A stretch of DNA of 64,000 nt from an uncultured Duncaniella sp. (lineage in GTDB: Bacteria; Bacteroidota; Bacteroidia; Bacteroidales; Muribaculaceae). Shown in pieces: positions 18,485 through 27,788 of the stretch (positions within the stretch are counted from its first letter, which is position 1; each line of letters starts with the position of its first letter). The notes below the pieces were generated by a model. That model had not been told where the DNA came from and did no database searches. It was given only the letters and a program-made list of their open reading frames with translations. The DNA lies in contig NZ_CAJTQC010000002.1 of NCBI RefSeq assembly GCF_910578445.1, forward strand, positions 62,001 to 126,000. The letters run 5' to 3'. The translations under genes and the position numbers were made by a program.

Positions 18485-19018
18485 TTATCTTGCCAGATGA
18501 GCCGGCCGGAGGATGAAGGGGAGAGGGTCGCGAAGCACGATTGATTTGTCTGTTTTCACCCTTACAAACGCTTTTTCGGCTTCTTCGGGGGTAGCGCACG
18601 CCTGAGTGCAGACATAGTAGAGAGGTTCGCGTGTATGTATAATAAAGGTCGAGTCATAGCCGGAAGCCTGAAGGCGTGCACGCATCTGGCGGGCATTGAA
18701 TACTTGTTTGAACTGTCCGACCACCACATTGTAACGGCCGATTGTTTCGCGCGAAGCCCCGCCGTCTTCGGTATATCCGATATATTCGGTGCGCATGGGC
18801 ATAGTGTCCCCTTTCACGACAAGGTCGGATGTACGTGCGCTATTGCGGATTTTGGCGTAGATGGTCGAATCCACGCCCGATGAATCACGATTTTTGGCAA
18901 CTGCCGTTTCATATGCCTGACGGTAGTTGCTCTCGGTGGTTTTACAACCCTCTGCCACCATGGCGATAGCCATGAGTGACAGCGGGAGCAATGCCATTGA
19001 CGAAATGGTCTTTCTCAT
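18485..19018 (-). CDS. SPOR-domain lipoprotein
   Basis: A 177-aa predicted lipoprotein. The start at 19018 gives MRKTISSMALLPLSLMAIAM and a cysteine in VAEGC, a plausible though non-ideal lipobox. The C-terminal ~75 residues look like a SPOR domain: GRYNVVVGQFKQVFNARQMR, ARLQASGYDSTFIIH and CATPEEAEKAFVRVK. SPOR domains bind denuded glycan strands at division sites (family knowledge). It follows ilvA by 37 bases and is probably co-transcribed with it. Confidence 0.75.
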   Translation of the reverse strand: MRKTISSMALLPLSLMAIAMVAEGCKTTESNYRQAYETAVAKNRDSSGVDSTIYAKIRNSARTSDLVVKGDTMPMRTEYIGYTEDGGASRETIGRYNVVVGQFKQVFNARQMRARLQASGYDSTFIIHTREPLYYVCTQACATPEEAEKAFVRVKTDKSIVLRDPLPFILRPAHLAR

Positions 19019-19055
19019 AGTGAAATGAATCAGGATATTGGTTGCGATATATAGT

Positions 19056-20258
19056 TTAAACAACGTGATAGCCCTTTTCGGTCAGTGCGTTGCGCAGAAT
19101 TTCGATATGGTCATTGTTGCGGGTCTCGACCTCGACGCGAATAAGACATCCGTTGATGGAGGTGATATGTGAATTTCTTTCGTGGGTGACAGAGATGATG
19201 TTTGCGCCATTCTCGCCAAGCACGTGGCAGACGCCCGACAGCTGTCCCGGCTGGTCGGTGAGGTCGAGGGTGAGCGTGCAGTTACGTCCGCTCTTGACGA
19301 GGCCTCTGGTGATGACGCGGTTGAGAATGGTCACGTCGATGTTTCCGCCTGACACCACGCATACGGTCTTTTTGCCCTTGATGGGGACTTTGTCGAACAT
19401 TGCGGCTGCCACAGAGACTGCGCCCGCGCCTTCCGATACGAGTTTCTGTTGCTCGATGAGAGCGAGGATTGCGGCTGCGATTTCGTCTTCGCTCACAGTG
19501 ACAATCTCGTCGACATACTTAGAGCAGAATTCAAAAGTGTTAGTGCCCGGCTCTTTTACAGCGATTCCGTCGGCGATTGTCGCCACCTTTTCAAGACGTA
19601 CACGTTCGCCGTCGTTGATTGACTGGAACATGGAGGGAGCGCCTTCGGCCTGCACGCCGTAGACTTTTACATCGGGTTTGAGCTGCTTGAGCGTAAAGGC
19701 TATGCCTGCAATCAGACCTCCGCCGCCGATGGGGACGATGACGGCTTCCACATCGGGCATTTCTTCGAGGATTTCCAGTCCGATAGTGCCCTGACCTGCG
19801 ATTACTTTAAGATCGTCGAATGGATGGATGAAAGTGTAGTTGTGTTCTTTCTGGAGTTCGACTGCTTTCTGGTAGGCATCGTCATACACACCCGGGACGA
19901 GACACACTTCCGCACCGAGACGCTTCGTAGCCTCGATTTTTGAAATCGGAGCTCCTGCCGGCAGACAGATTAGTGATTTGATGCCGTTGCGCGTGGCTGC
20001 GAGCGCTACACCTTGGGCATGGTTGCCTGCCGAGCAGGCGATTACGCCATGAGCTTTTTCTTCAGGGGTAAGCTGTGAGATTTTGTAATATGCGCCACGG
20101 AGTTTGAATGCTCCTGTGTGCTGGAGGTTTTCAGGTTTTAGATAGACTTCTGCTTCAGGGTTGATTTTGGGGACACCTATTAGGCGCGGATGGCGCGCTA
20201 CGTCGCGGAGCACTTGTGCGGCGCGATAGACTTCTGAAATTTCCAATGTTTCTGCCAT
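19056..20258 (-). CDS. ilvA: Threonine ammonia-lyase (threonine dehydratase)
   Basis: PLP enzyme that deaminates threonine to 2-oxobutyrate, the first step to isoleucine. At 400 aa it is the medium form. The start at 20258 (MAETLEISEVYRAAQVL) is chosen because a strong promoter lies just upstream. The PLP lysine lies in HTGAFKLRGAYYKI, the catalytic-loop and phosphate-binding segments are CSAGNHAQGVALAA and PIGGGGLIAGIAF, and VVSGGNIDV is conserved. The last ~80 residues form an ACT-like domain (LTLDLTDQPGQLSGVCHVLG), consistent with allosteric control. It could be biosynthetic or catabolic; the nearby ilv genes favour biosynthesis. Confidence 0.93.
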   Translation of the reverse strand: MAETLEISEVYRAAQVLRDVARHPRLIGVPKINPEAEVYLKPENLQHTGAFKLRGAYYKISQLTPEEKAHGVIACSAGNHAQGVALAATRNGIKSLICLPAGAPISKIEATKRLGAEVCLVPGVYDDAYQKAVELQKEHNYTFIHPFDDLKVIAGQGTIGLEILEEMPDVEAVIVPIGGGGLIAGIAFTLKQLKPDVKVYGVQAEGAPSMFQSINDGERVRLEKVATIADGIAVKEPGTNTFEFCSKYVDEIVTVSEDEIAAAILALIEQQKLVSEGAGAVSVAAAMFDKVPIKGKKTVCVVSGGNIDVTILNRVITRGLVKSGRNCTLTLDLTDQPGQLSGVCHVLGENGANIISVTHERNSHITSINGCLIRVEVETRNNDHIEILRNALTEKGYHVV

Positions 20259-20296
20259 GGTGTAGATATAAATTTTGGCGGTGATATGATTTGACG

Positions 20297-20328
20297 CAAA
20301 ATTAGGAAATACCTGTCGATTAACCAAA
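20297..20328 (-). promoter_or_regulatory. Promoter of ilvA
   Basis: On the minus strand TAATTTTG (20297-20304) and TTTG (20325-20328) are separated by 20 bases, a full match to the Bacteroidota consensus. Confidence 0.75.
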
Positions 20329-20366
20329 ATAAAAATTCAAAGACAACTGTCGCTATACATATATGG

Positions 20367-20397
20367 ATTGACAGGTTGATGGAAATTCGTATATTTG
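20367..20397 (+). promoter_or_regulatory. Candidate promoter of the DJ-1 family gene
   Basis: TATATTTG (20390-20397) is preceded at 19 bases by ATTG (20367-20370). A second TATATTTG at 20476-20483 lies nearer the start but lacks a -33 element. Either or both may be used. Confidence 0.45.
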
Positions 20398-20513
20398 ACT
20401 CAAAGAAATGGCTTGTGCCACCGCTTACCGGCCTGAAGGTCGACGAACGCTTTTCTTTTCATCGAATATTCTCACTATATTTGTGACTGTTTATGTTTTA
20501 AAAATATAAAACT

Positions 20514-21131
20514 ATGAGCAAAGAAGTCATATATGTACTACTGCCCGACTATGCGGCGCATGAAACTGTCTATCTTTCACAAGCAATATCATCTGATGAA
20601 TTTGCCTTGAAGGAGAATCCGAAATATGTCAACAAAGTGTTAGCTCCAACAATGGAGAGTGTCAAATCGATAGGCGGATTCCGCATAGAACCTGACTATT
20701 CATTGGATAGAATCGAGGAGTTGCCCGACGATTATGCCGCGCTGGTACTTATCGGTGGTTTCGGATGGGCCACTCCTGTTGCCGAGAAAGTTGTGCCTGT
20801 AGTCAGGCAAGCCATTGAACGCGGCAAGATTGTAGGTGCGATATGCAACGGGGCTTCGTTTATGGCTAAACACGGTTTTCTTAATTCGATAAAGCATACC
20901 GGCAATGGGATTGAGCAGCTCAGGCTATGGGGCGGAGAGACCTACACAAATGCCGACGGATATGTCAACGCGCAGGCTGTCAGCGACGGAAACATTGTGA
21001 CAGCCAATGGCTCGGCGGCTCTTGAATTTGCCCGAGAGATGCTTTTGCTTCTCGAAAATGACACCCCTGAACGGATCGAGATGTATTATCAGTTTAACAA
21101 GCAGGGCCTGTGTGCACTTATGGCCAGATAA
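20514..21131 (+). CDS. DJ-1/PfpI family protein
   Basis: A 205-aa protein with the class I glutamine amidotransferase-like fold of DJ-1/PfpI/YajL. The nucleophile elbow is AICNGASF (Cys111), preceded by ALVLIGGFGWATP. Members include deglycases, chaperones, proteases and cysteine-based redox sensors, so substrate and reaction cannot be told from sequence. It stands alone between ilvA (divergent) and trxA (convergent). Confidence 0.85.
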   Translation: MSKEVIYVLLPDYAAHETVYLSQAISSDEFALKENPKYVNKVLAPTMESVKSIGGFRIEPDYSLDRIEELPDDYAALVLIGGFGWATPVAEKVVPVVRQAIERGKIVGAICNGASFMAKHGFLNSIKHTGNGIEQLRLWGGETYTNADGYVNAQAVSDGNIVTANGSAALEFAREMLLLLENDTPERIEMYYQFNKQGLCALMAR

Positions 21132-21198
21132 TATAGACTATGGAAATCATCCATCGGATGAGGATAAATAGCCGCAGACCGTTACGGTTAGTCATGGC

Positions 21199-21240
21199 AA
21201 AGCCCCGCTTCATTAAGCAAAATAATGAAAGCGGGGCTTT
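21199..21240. terminator. Bidirectional terminator between the DJ-1 gene and trxA
   Basis: AAAGCCCCGCTTCATTA (21199-21215) pairs with the stretch ending GCGGGGCTTT (21240) with one bulged base. It lies between convergent genes. Confidence 0.85.
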
Positions 21241-21293
21241 ACGTATGTGTAATCGTAGCTTAAATTGTCGTATAATTTAATAGTTGGACCTGC

Positions 21294-21602
21294 CTATTTT
21301 CCCGGCTGCTCCTGAATACGGAGTTTGTCTTCAAGCAGTTCGAGCTGCTGGAGTCCGGATGCACGCCATTGAGGCTCGCCGTTTTTAAAGATGATGATAG
21401 TCGGGACACTGCGGATCTGATACTTGGCAGACAGGTCCGGATTGCGGTCAACATCGACTTTTACGATGTTGGCTGCGTCGCCGACTTTATTTTTCAACTC
21501 GTCGAGAATAGGGCTTTGCATTTTGCAAGGTCCGCACCATGTGGCAAAGAAGTCTACAAGCGTTGGCTTGTCACTGTTGATTATTTCATTGAAATCATTC
21601 AT
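21294..21602 (-). CDS. trxA: Thioredoxin
   Basis: A 102-aa cytoplasmic thioredoxin with the redox motif WCGPC in LVDFFATWCGPCKMQSPILD and the cis-proline segment IRSVPTIIIFKNGE. It is last in the leftward porW-porX-tsaE-birA-trxA series. A 6-bp hairpin (AGAGCT/AGCTCT) lies in the gap before it. Confidence 0.93.
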   Translation of the reverse strand: MNDFNEIINSDKPTLVDFFATWCGPCKMQSPILDELKNKVGDAANIVKVDVDRNPDLSAKYQIRSVPTIIIFKNGEPQWRASGLQQLELLEDKLRIQEQPGK

Positions 21603-21653
21603 AACTTTAGAGCTTTTAGTGCAGGTATAACGCCGGTGCAGCTCTGAAAGTTT

Positions 21654-22415
21654 TTACAGTAAAGATTCTTTAACCACTGCGCTTATTTCCTTGAACGCGT
21701 AGCTGCGATGACGGCCGGAGGGAAGACGCAGAGTGATGATGCCGTCGGGGGCTACGGAAACAATCTGTGCGTCGATACGTTCATGACGGATATTGTCGAA
21801 ATATGGATAGTATGAATCAGTGCGCCACAGGGCGTTGAAATATCGTTCGCCGAGACTGTCGGTGCAATTGTTCAGTGATGACGCTATCGCGCAATCGACT
21901 TCCCGGAGTATCTCTTCGGCGAATTCAACGATGAGGTCACGCACGTCAAACTTTTTCCCTGCGAACTGTGTCATCGAGACGGGATTCGGAGCGTCAGACA
22001 GAAATACGGTCTGATTCACGTTTATTCCGATACCGACGATTGAATGATTGATGTTTGTTGGGGTGATGCTGTTCTCGATGAGTATTCCACAGATTTTGCC
22101 GTCGCCGACATAGATGTCGTTTGGCCATTTGATTCTTACGTCATGTCCGGGAAGGTGACGGCGCAACACATTGACGATGGCGAGCGATACAGCCTCAGAG
22201 ATGATGAACTGACGTGACGGATGCAGACCATCAGGCTTCAGGAGTAACGACATGGTGATGTTCTCGCCGGGGGCGGATTCCCATGAGTTTCCTCGCTGGC
22301 CGCGGCCTGCGGTCTGTGTATGTGCGCTGACGACAGTCCCGTGGGATGATTCGCGTGCTATTCCGGCGAGATAGCTGTTGGTCGATGCGCTTTCGTCAAG
22401 TTCGATCAGTCTCAT
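21654..22415 (-). CDS. birA: Biotin--[acetyl-CoA-carboxylase] ligase
   Basis: Attaches biotin to acyl-CoA carboxylase carrier domains. At 253 aa it is the monofunctional form with no N-terminal HTH repressor domain. The biotinyl-AMP loop is TAGRGQRGNSWES, with IKWPNDIYVGDGKICGILIE and GIGINVNQ further on. The start overlaps the stop of tsaE by 4 bases. Confidence 0.93.
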   Translation of the reverse strand: MRLIELDESASTNSYLAGIARESSHGTVVSAHTQTAGRGQRGNSWESAPGENITMSLLLKPDGLHPSRQFIISEAVSLAIVNVLRRHLPGHDVRIKWPNDIYVGDGKICGILIENSITPTNINHSIVGIGINVNQTVFLSDAPNPVSMTQFAGKKFDVRDLIVEFAEEILREVDCAIASSLNNCTDSLGERYFNALWRTDSYYPYFDNIRHERIDAQIVSVAPDGIITLRLPSGRHRSYAFKEISAVVKESLL

Positions 22416-22858
22416 GCCTTGGCTACTTCTTCCTGCGAACCGATTGAGAGGCGGCGGCTGCCGTCGGGCATAACGTCGATTTTAACCCATACGGTGTCGT
22501 CGGGGAGAATGTCGGCGATACGGTCGGGCCATTCGATGAGGCAGAGTGCGCCCGAGTCGAGATAATCCTCGATGCCTATGTCGAAGGCCTGTTCAAGATT
22601 TTCGATGCGGTAGAGGTCGAAGTGATAGATGAGTTCGGCGGTGGTGTCTGAGCGATATTCGTTTACTATCGAGAATGTGGGCGAGCCTGTCGGGTCGTCC
22701 TCAACACCGAGTGCGCGGCTGAGTGCGTTGATGAACGTTGTCTTTCCTGCTCCCATCTCTCCGTCGAAAGCGTAGACGGTAGCGTCGTCCATAAGACCGA
22801 GGAATTCTTGGGCTGCTTCGGGCAGGGCTTCGGCCGAAGGTATCAATATCTGTTTCAT
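22412..22858 (-). CDS. tsaE: tRNA threonylcarbamoyladenosine biosynthesis ATPase TsaE
   Basis: A 148-aa P-loop ATPase that cycles the TsaB-TsaD complex making t6A37 in tRNA. The Walker A motif is FDGEMGAGKTTFINAL, followed by DPTGSPTFSIVNEY and FDLYRIENLEQAFDIG. It sits between porX (57 bases upstream) and birA. Confidence 0.94.
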   Translation of the reverse strand: MKQILIPSAEALPEAAQEFLGLMDDATVYAFDGEMGAGKTTFINALSRALGVEDDPTGSPTFSIVNEYRSDTTAELIYHFDLYRIENLEQAFDIGIEDYLDSGALCLIEWPDRIADILPDDTVWVKIDVMPDGSRRLSIGSQEEVAKA

Positions 22859-22914
22859 ATATGATAAAAAATATGTATGTGTTGTTTGAATGCTGTCGGA
22901 TATTTTATGTATGG

Positions 22915-24459
22915 TTACTTTGCGGTGAGAGTGATGAGAGGGACGAGCATTTCTTCAGGTGAAATGCCTCCGTGCTGGAAAGTCCCCTCATAGTACTGCA
23001 CATAGTAATTATAGTTGTTGGGATAGGCAAAGAAGTCGCGGCCTGTCGCGAAGATATATGTCGATGAGACATTGGGGGCGGGGAGACCGAGACGGCCGGG
23101 ATTCTTCACCTCGTAGACCTGCTTGGGATTGTAGGCAAGATTTTTACCTATTTTATAGCGTAGGTTGGTATTTGTGTTCTTATCACCTACGACTTTTACG
23201 GGATTGTCGACTCTGACAGTTCCGTGGTCTGTGGTCAGAATAATCTTATAGCCTTTGGCCGCGATGCGACGGAATATCTCTATGGCCGACGAGTGGCGGA
23301 ACCACGACTCGGACAGTGAGCGGTAGGCGGCGTTGGTCGAAGCAAGTTCGCGAATCATTTTAGACTCCGTGCGGGCATGTGAAAGCATGTCGATGAAGTT
23401 GAAGACAATCACATTCAGGTCATTTGCCAGCAGGTTGGAGAATTCACGCAGCAGCTTCTCGCCGGCGGCGGAGTCGTTGATTTTTGTATAGGAAAATTTG
23501 CAGTGACGGCGGTAGCGCTCAAACTGAGTGGCAATCAGAGGTGACTCATTGAGGTTCTTTCCTTCGGGTGAATCCTCGTCGACCCATAGTTCAGGAAACA
23601 TCGACGCGATGTCTTTAGGCATAAGACCTGAGAATATGGCATTGCGTGCATATTGTGTCGCTGTCGGAAGAATCGAGCAATAGAGTTCTTCGCGGAAGTT
23701 GAAACTGTCGGCAAGGAGAGGCTTTATCGCCGCCCATTGGTCAAGACGGAAATTGTCGATAAGTATGAAGAAAACTTTTTCACCTGCGTCAAGGAGCGGG
23801 AACACGTGGGTCTTGAATATTTCAGGCGACATGAGAGGACGTCCCTCTGTCTGAGGATTGACAATCCAGTCCGCATAGTTGTTTCTGATAAATTTGGCAA
23901 AGGCGGTGGCGGCTTCCTTACGCTGCATGTCGAGAAGTTCGTCCATCTGTGTCTCTGTGGCCGACAGTTGTATTTCCCAGTGCACGAGCAGGCGGTAAAG
24001 CTCCATCCAGTCATTCACGTTGGATGCTTCGCCTATCATCTGTGATATGCGGGTGAATTCCTGCCGGTAATCGTTGCCTGTCTGCGACGACACGAGCTGG
24101 TCGGAGTGGAGATTTTTCTTGATTGAAAGGAGTATCTGTTTCGGGTTGACCGGTTTTATGAGATAGTCGGCGATTTTGTTGCCGACTGCCTGATCCATTA
24201 TGTTTTCCTCCTCGCTTTTGGTAATCATGATCACCGGTATATGGGGCGATTCGAGCTTGATGCGTTGCAGCGTCTCAAGTCCTGTCAGTCCGGGCATGTT
24301 CTCATCGAGGATGATGAGGTCAAAGTTTTGTTCGTTGACGAGGGCAATGGCGTCAGCTCCGCTGCATGCGGTGACAACGTCATAGCCTTTCCCTTTGAGG
24401 AACATTATGTGGGGTTTTAGCAGGTCGATTTCATCGTCGGCCCATAGTATGGTGGACAT
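22915..24459 (-). CDS. porX: PorX: response regulator with PglZ phosphatase effector, T9SS regulator
   Basis: A 514-aa two-domain protein. Residues 1-~120 are a receiver domain, with acidic pair D8/D9 (WADDE), phospho-acceptor D52 (LIILDENMPG), T80 (VIMIT) and K102 (YLIKPVNP). Residues ~210-514 are a PglZ/alkaline-phosphatase-fold domain with its metal and nucleophile residues intact: D235 (FILIDNFRLD), T266 (SILPTATQYAR), D357/H361 (FIDMLSHAR) and D411/H412 (TTDHGTV). In Porphyromonas and Flavobacterium PorX with sensor PorY and sigma factor SigP controls T9SS genes, and PorX degrades cyclic or linear oligonucleotides (established knowledge). It is directly downstream of porW. Confidence 0.94.
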   Translation of the reverse strand: MSTILWADDEIDLLKPHIMFLKGKGYDVVTACSGADAIALVNEQNFDLIILDENMPGLTGLETLQRIKLESPHIPVIMITKSEEENIMDQAVGNKIADYLIKPVNPKQILLSIKKNLHSDQLVSSQTGNDYRQEFTRISQMIGEASNVNDWMELYRLLVHWEIQLSATETQMDELLDMQRKEAATAFAKFIRNNYADWIVNPQTEGRPLMSPEIFKTHVFPLLDAGEKVFFILIDNFRLDQWAAIKPLLADSFNFREELYCSILPTATQYARNAIFSGLMPKDIASMFPELWVDEDSPEGKNLNESPLIATQFERYRRHCKFSYTKINDSAAGEKLLREFSNLLANDLNVIVFNFIDMLSHARTESKMIRELASTNAAYRSLSESWFRHSSAIEIFRRIAAKGYKIILTTDHGTVRVDNPVKVVGDKNTNTNLRYKIGKNLAYNPKQVYEVKNPGRLGLPAPNVSSTYIFATGRDFFAYPNNYNYYVQYYEGTFQHGGISPEEMLVPLITLTAK

Positions 24460-24506
24460 GTATTAAGTGTTAAGTTTTGAGGATTAGGTATTAAGTCTGG
24501 AGGGTA

Positions 24507-27500
24507 TCAGTCATCTTCATCGCCTTCACTTCCGAGCGGATAGTCTGGAAGTTTTGGTTTTGTTGGCTGAGGTTTGGGGACAGCCGGCTTTTGTGGCTGC
24601 TTTTTGGCCTTAGGTTTCGGCACAGGTGGCTGTGTCGGTTTGACTACGGGTCGAGGTGTCGCCTTCTTCAATGTATCGGCAGCGTTTTTCAGACTGTCGC
24701 CCTTGATTGTCTGGACGGCAGACGGTTTAGGCGCGGTGACATTGGTGGTGACGCTGTCTGTATTAACACTTTCAGTAGCCGGTTTTGTTTCAATGACGGG
24801 GACAGGAATGTCGAAGCCATCTGATGCTTCCGTATTGTCGTTTGGCGTTTTTTCAGGAGCGGTGGCCGGTCGGGCAATGGTTTCTTCATCATCGGTACTT
24901 TCACCATCGGCACTGTTGTCATCGCCTCCGCCATACATTTCTCCGGCCGAAGGGTATTCTTCGGGCGAAAGGACTGACTCATGCGTCTCTCTGATGCTTT
25001 CCTCTCCGATGAAGCGGAAATAGTCGTCGAACGAACCGCCGCTTTGCAGGAGTTTTTCAAAGTTGCTTTTGCTTATCTGGACAGGCCTTACTCCTTCGGG
25101 AAGCATCACTCCATTGTCCTGCGCGAGCAGCGAACGGTAGTGGTTGAGCTCTCCTTCATTTCTGAATCCTTTTATCAGCAGGAGACCGAGTTGCCCGAAA
25201 TTCATCACTTCGAGGTCGAAATCCCTCACCATATAGGTGGTGAAGTTATGGCGTGCCACATCAAACAGGAGCTGATTTGGCGAAATGTTCTCGGTGGAGA
25301 ATAGCAACACGAGATAGTGTGGCTCTTCGGGTTCGAGTGTGAAGTCAATTTCTCCGCTTTCGGTTGAAGTGGAGTCGTTCGACAGGCGTATGTCCCAGAG
25401 CATACTGCGCATGTTCGAGCCTCCGCTGCGCAGTTTGCGTCCCTGCGCGAGTCCGCGGAGATATGCCGAGGCCATGGGGGTGACATCCGTGTCGGGATAA
25501 CGTTCGAGAAGTTCAGTGAGTGTCGCGCCAAATTCGTCGGGCTTGTTGTCGGTGACATAGGCGAGCGCTTCAAGGAACATGAATTTCGGCATCAGCGGCG
25601 ACAGCGGATATTCGGTCTTCATTCTGCTATAGGCCTCATGGACCTTAGCGTTGTTATCGGCGAGATAATTGGCATAGGCATCTTCATAGAGCTGTTCCTG
25701 ACGGGTGAACATCGATCGCAGATTCTCGATATAGTTCGGGTCGGCCATGGCTTTTGCAAAATTCGATTCGGGAAAATCGCTCAAGATGAGCTGACGGTAG
25801 CGTTCGGCCTCCGCCGGACGGTTGGCTCTGAGATTCATCAGATATTCGTTGTAATAGATGTCGAGCCGGTAGATATTGTCGGGATAACGGTTCATGAGCC
25901 GTTGCCATTCCGCATCGGCTGCATCGAAATCTTCAAGTTTGTCTTTCAGGATAAGGCCTGAGTTGTAGAGACCTTCGCGTATGACATCTTCTGCCGTGGT
26001 TTTCTCGACGTCGGTCGACGGTATCTGCTTCAGATAATATTCCGGATAGTGAGGGTCGTTGGCTTTTGCCGCTTCACTCTTCTTTTCATCCGAACTCTTG
26101 TCATCGTTCTCCTCCGGGTCGTCGGCGTTGTCGTCAGTATCCGTTTCGTTTTCACCCGAGCCGAAATCGTCGAAGCTGAACGACGATTTGTTTCGTCGAC
26201 GCCAGTCGTTTTCGAGCTTTCGTGAGCCCCATCGTTTCTGGAAGTCCGTGCGGCCTGCGTTGCGGGTGGCGGTGTTGTAGAAATACCATGAATTGTCAGT
26301 GTTCAGATTGAATGAGGTCGGAGCTTTGGCATTGTCCTGTTTCAGGTTTGATCCGGCGGCCTGCTGCTCGGCAAGATACTCTTCGCGGCGGGCGGCGTCT
26401 GTTTCTTCTTTTTCCCGCTTTTTGAGGTCAGCGATGATTTTGTCGATGACGGCGAGGCGTTCGGCTTCCGGCATGGCGGCCAGCCGCAGCAGTGAATCAT
26501 TGAGATTTACATTCTGTGAGTAGACGGCCAGCTCGTCGAGCACATCTGACCTCTTTCTGAGAGTTGCTATGTCAGGGTAGTCATCGGGAAGCAGCGGGAC
26601 GGCCTCGGCATAGCATGGCTGTGCGAGGTCATAGCGGTGGCTGTCGAAGTACAGGCCTCCGAGTGTTATCTGCGAGAATGCTTTCTCGACACCGCCACGT
26701 GTCGATTTTTCTGCTGCAAGAATGTAGTTGGCTATGGCATTGGCTGTGTCGCGTCTTGACAGGTAAAGATTGCCGATAGCATAGTAAATCTGGTCGAGAT
26801 ACTCTTTGTTGCGGTCGTAGCGCGTCATCCGTTTAAGGGCCTTGACCTCGGGTGTGATGTCCGCGCCTTCAAAGACTTCGCTTTGTTTGATACGTGCGTT
26901 GAACTTGGTGCGATACGAGGCAGAAGTTGCCTTGCCTGCTTTCTTATATGCCTGATATGCCGCCGTTTTGTCACCTTCGGAAGCATAGAGCTGTCCTAAA
27001 AGAAAATTCAGACGCGTCTTCTGTGAGCCACCGGCGAATGTCAACGCTTCTTTGAGCATAGGTATCGCCTTCGCATTGTCATGCGAACGGATATAGAAAT
27101 CGGCATAGGTGAAATAATAAAGCTCCTTAAGCCGTGAATTTGTCAGCTCGTCGGATTTGATTCGCGTAAGGATTGTTTCTGCCTCAAACAGCCAGTCGAG
27201 CCCGCAATAGCTCCGGGCCTGCCATAGTTTTGCTTCTGTGACTGTTTCCGGCAGCCATGTGAAATGCTTTACGACGTAGTAAAAAGTGGAGGCTGCTCCA
27301 AGGAAGTCGCCGTTGAAATACTGGCTTCTGCCCATGAGCATCCACGCGTTGTGGATAAATGGATTGTATTCCTCTCGTTTAAGCCATTTCTTGTATTCCG
27401 GATTGTTCGACTGGCCCGGTTTGCGCTTGGGGCGTTTCTTTATACTGTGGAGCTGAATGGCTTTCTGGGCTTTTTCGATCGAACGGGTGAATGATCCGCT

Positions 27501-27788
27501 CGGTTGTGGTGCTTTGGGATTGGAATAGGCTTCGACCGGGTGCATGAAGAGTTGCGAGGTGTAGTCATCCTCGTAAGCACTTTCCATTTCTTTCAAAGTT
27601 TCTTTGAAATGCTGGTCGCCGTTGAAATATACATTGTAGCGGGTGATGAAGGCCTGATAGTTGCGCGAGGCAGCAGTGTTTTTTTTAGTCGAGCATGAAG
27701 ATACTGACGCGACTATCACCGCGACAGCAATGAGCGCCATTACCCTGCACAGGAAATGGCAGCAGAACAGGTCTGACCTCTTTTTCAT
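24507..27788 (-). CDS. porW: PorW/SprE: TPR lipoprotein of the type IX secretion system
   Basis: A 1093-aa lipoprotein with a long signal ending VASVSSC and the family signature RNYQAFITRYNVYFNGDQHF. Many TPR-like helical repeats follow (LWQARSYCGLDWLFEAETIL; TRLNFLLGQLYASEGDKTAA). PorW/SprE links T9SS outer-membrane components with the PorKN ring and PorLM motor (family knowledge). There is an acidic linker near residue 560 (DTDDNADDPEENDDKSSDEK) and, from ~residue 940, a Pro/Lys/Thr-rich tail of ~150 residues. It lies 47 bases upstream of porX. The structural operon is about 29 kb away. Confidence 0.88.
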   Translation of the reverse strand: MKKRSDLFCCHFLCRVMALIAVAVIVASVSSCSTKKNTAASRNYQAFITRYNVYFNGDQHFKETLKEMESAYEDDYTSQLFMHPVEAYSNPKAPQPSGSFTRSIEKAQKAIQLHSIKKRPKRKPGQSNNPEYKKWLKREEYNPFIHNAWMLMGRSQYFNGDFLGAASTFYYVVKHFTWLPETVTEAKLWQARSYCGLDWLFEAETILTRIKSDELTNSRLKELYYFTYADFYIRSHDNAKAIPMLKEALTFAGGSQKTRLNFLLGQLYASEGDKTAAYQAYKKAGKATSASYRTKFNARIKQSEVFEGADITPEVKALKRMTRYDRNKEYLDQIYYAIGNLYLSRRDTANAIANYILAAEKSTRGGVEKAFSQITLGGLYFDSHRYDLAQPCYAEAVPLLPDDYPDIATLRKRSDVLDELAVYSQNVNLNDSLLRLAAMPEAERLAVIDKIIADLKKREKEETDAARREEYLAEQQAAGSNLKQDNAKAPTSFNLNTDNSWYFYNTATRNAGRTDFQKRWGSRKLENDWRRRNKSSFSFDDFGSGENETDTDDNADDPEENDDKSSDEKKSEAAKANDPHYPEYYLKQIPSTDVEKTTAEDVIREGLYNSGLILKDKLEDFDAADAEWQRLMNRYPDNIYRLDIYYNEYLMNLRANRPAEAERYRQLILSDFPESNFAKAMADPNYIENLRSMFTRQEQLYEDAYANYLADNNAKVHEAYSRMKTEYPLSPLMPKFMFLEALAYVTDNKPDEFGATLTELLERYPDTDVTPMASAYLRGLAQGRKLRSGGSNMRSMLWDIRLSNDSTSTESGEIDFTLEPEEPHYLVLLFSTENISPNQLLFDVARHNFTTYMVRDFDLEVMNFGQLGLLLIKGFRNEGELNHYRSLLAQDNGVMLPEGVRPVQISKSNFEKLLQSGGSFDDYFRFIGEESIRETHESVLSPEEYPSAGEMYGGGDDNSADGESTDDEETIARPATAPEKTPNDNTEASDGFDIPVPVIETKPATESVNTDSVTTNVTAPKPSAVQTIKGDSLKNAADTLKKATPRPVVKPTQPPVPKPKAKKQPQKPAVPKPQPTKPKLPDYPLGSEGDEDD

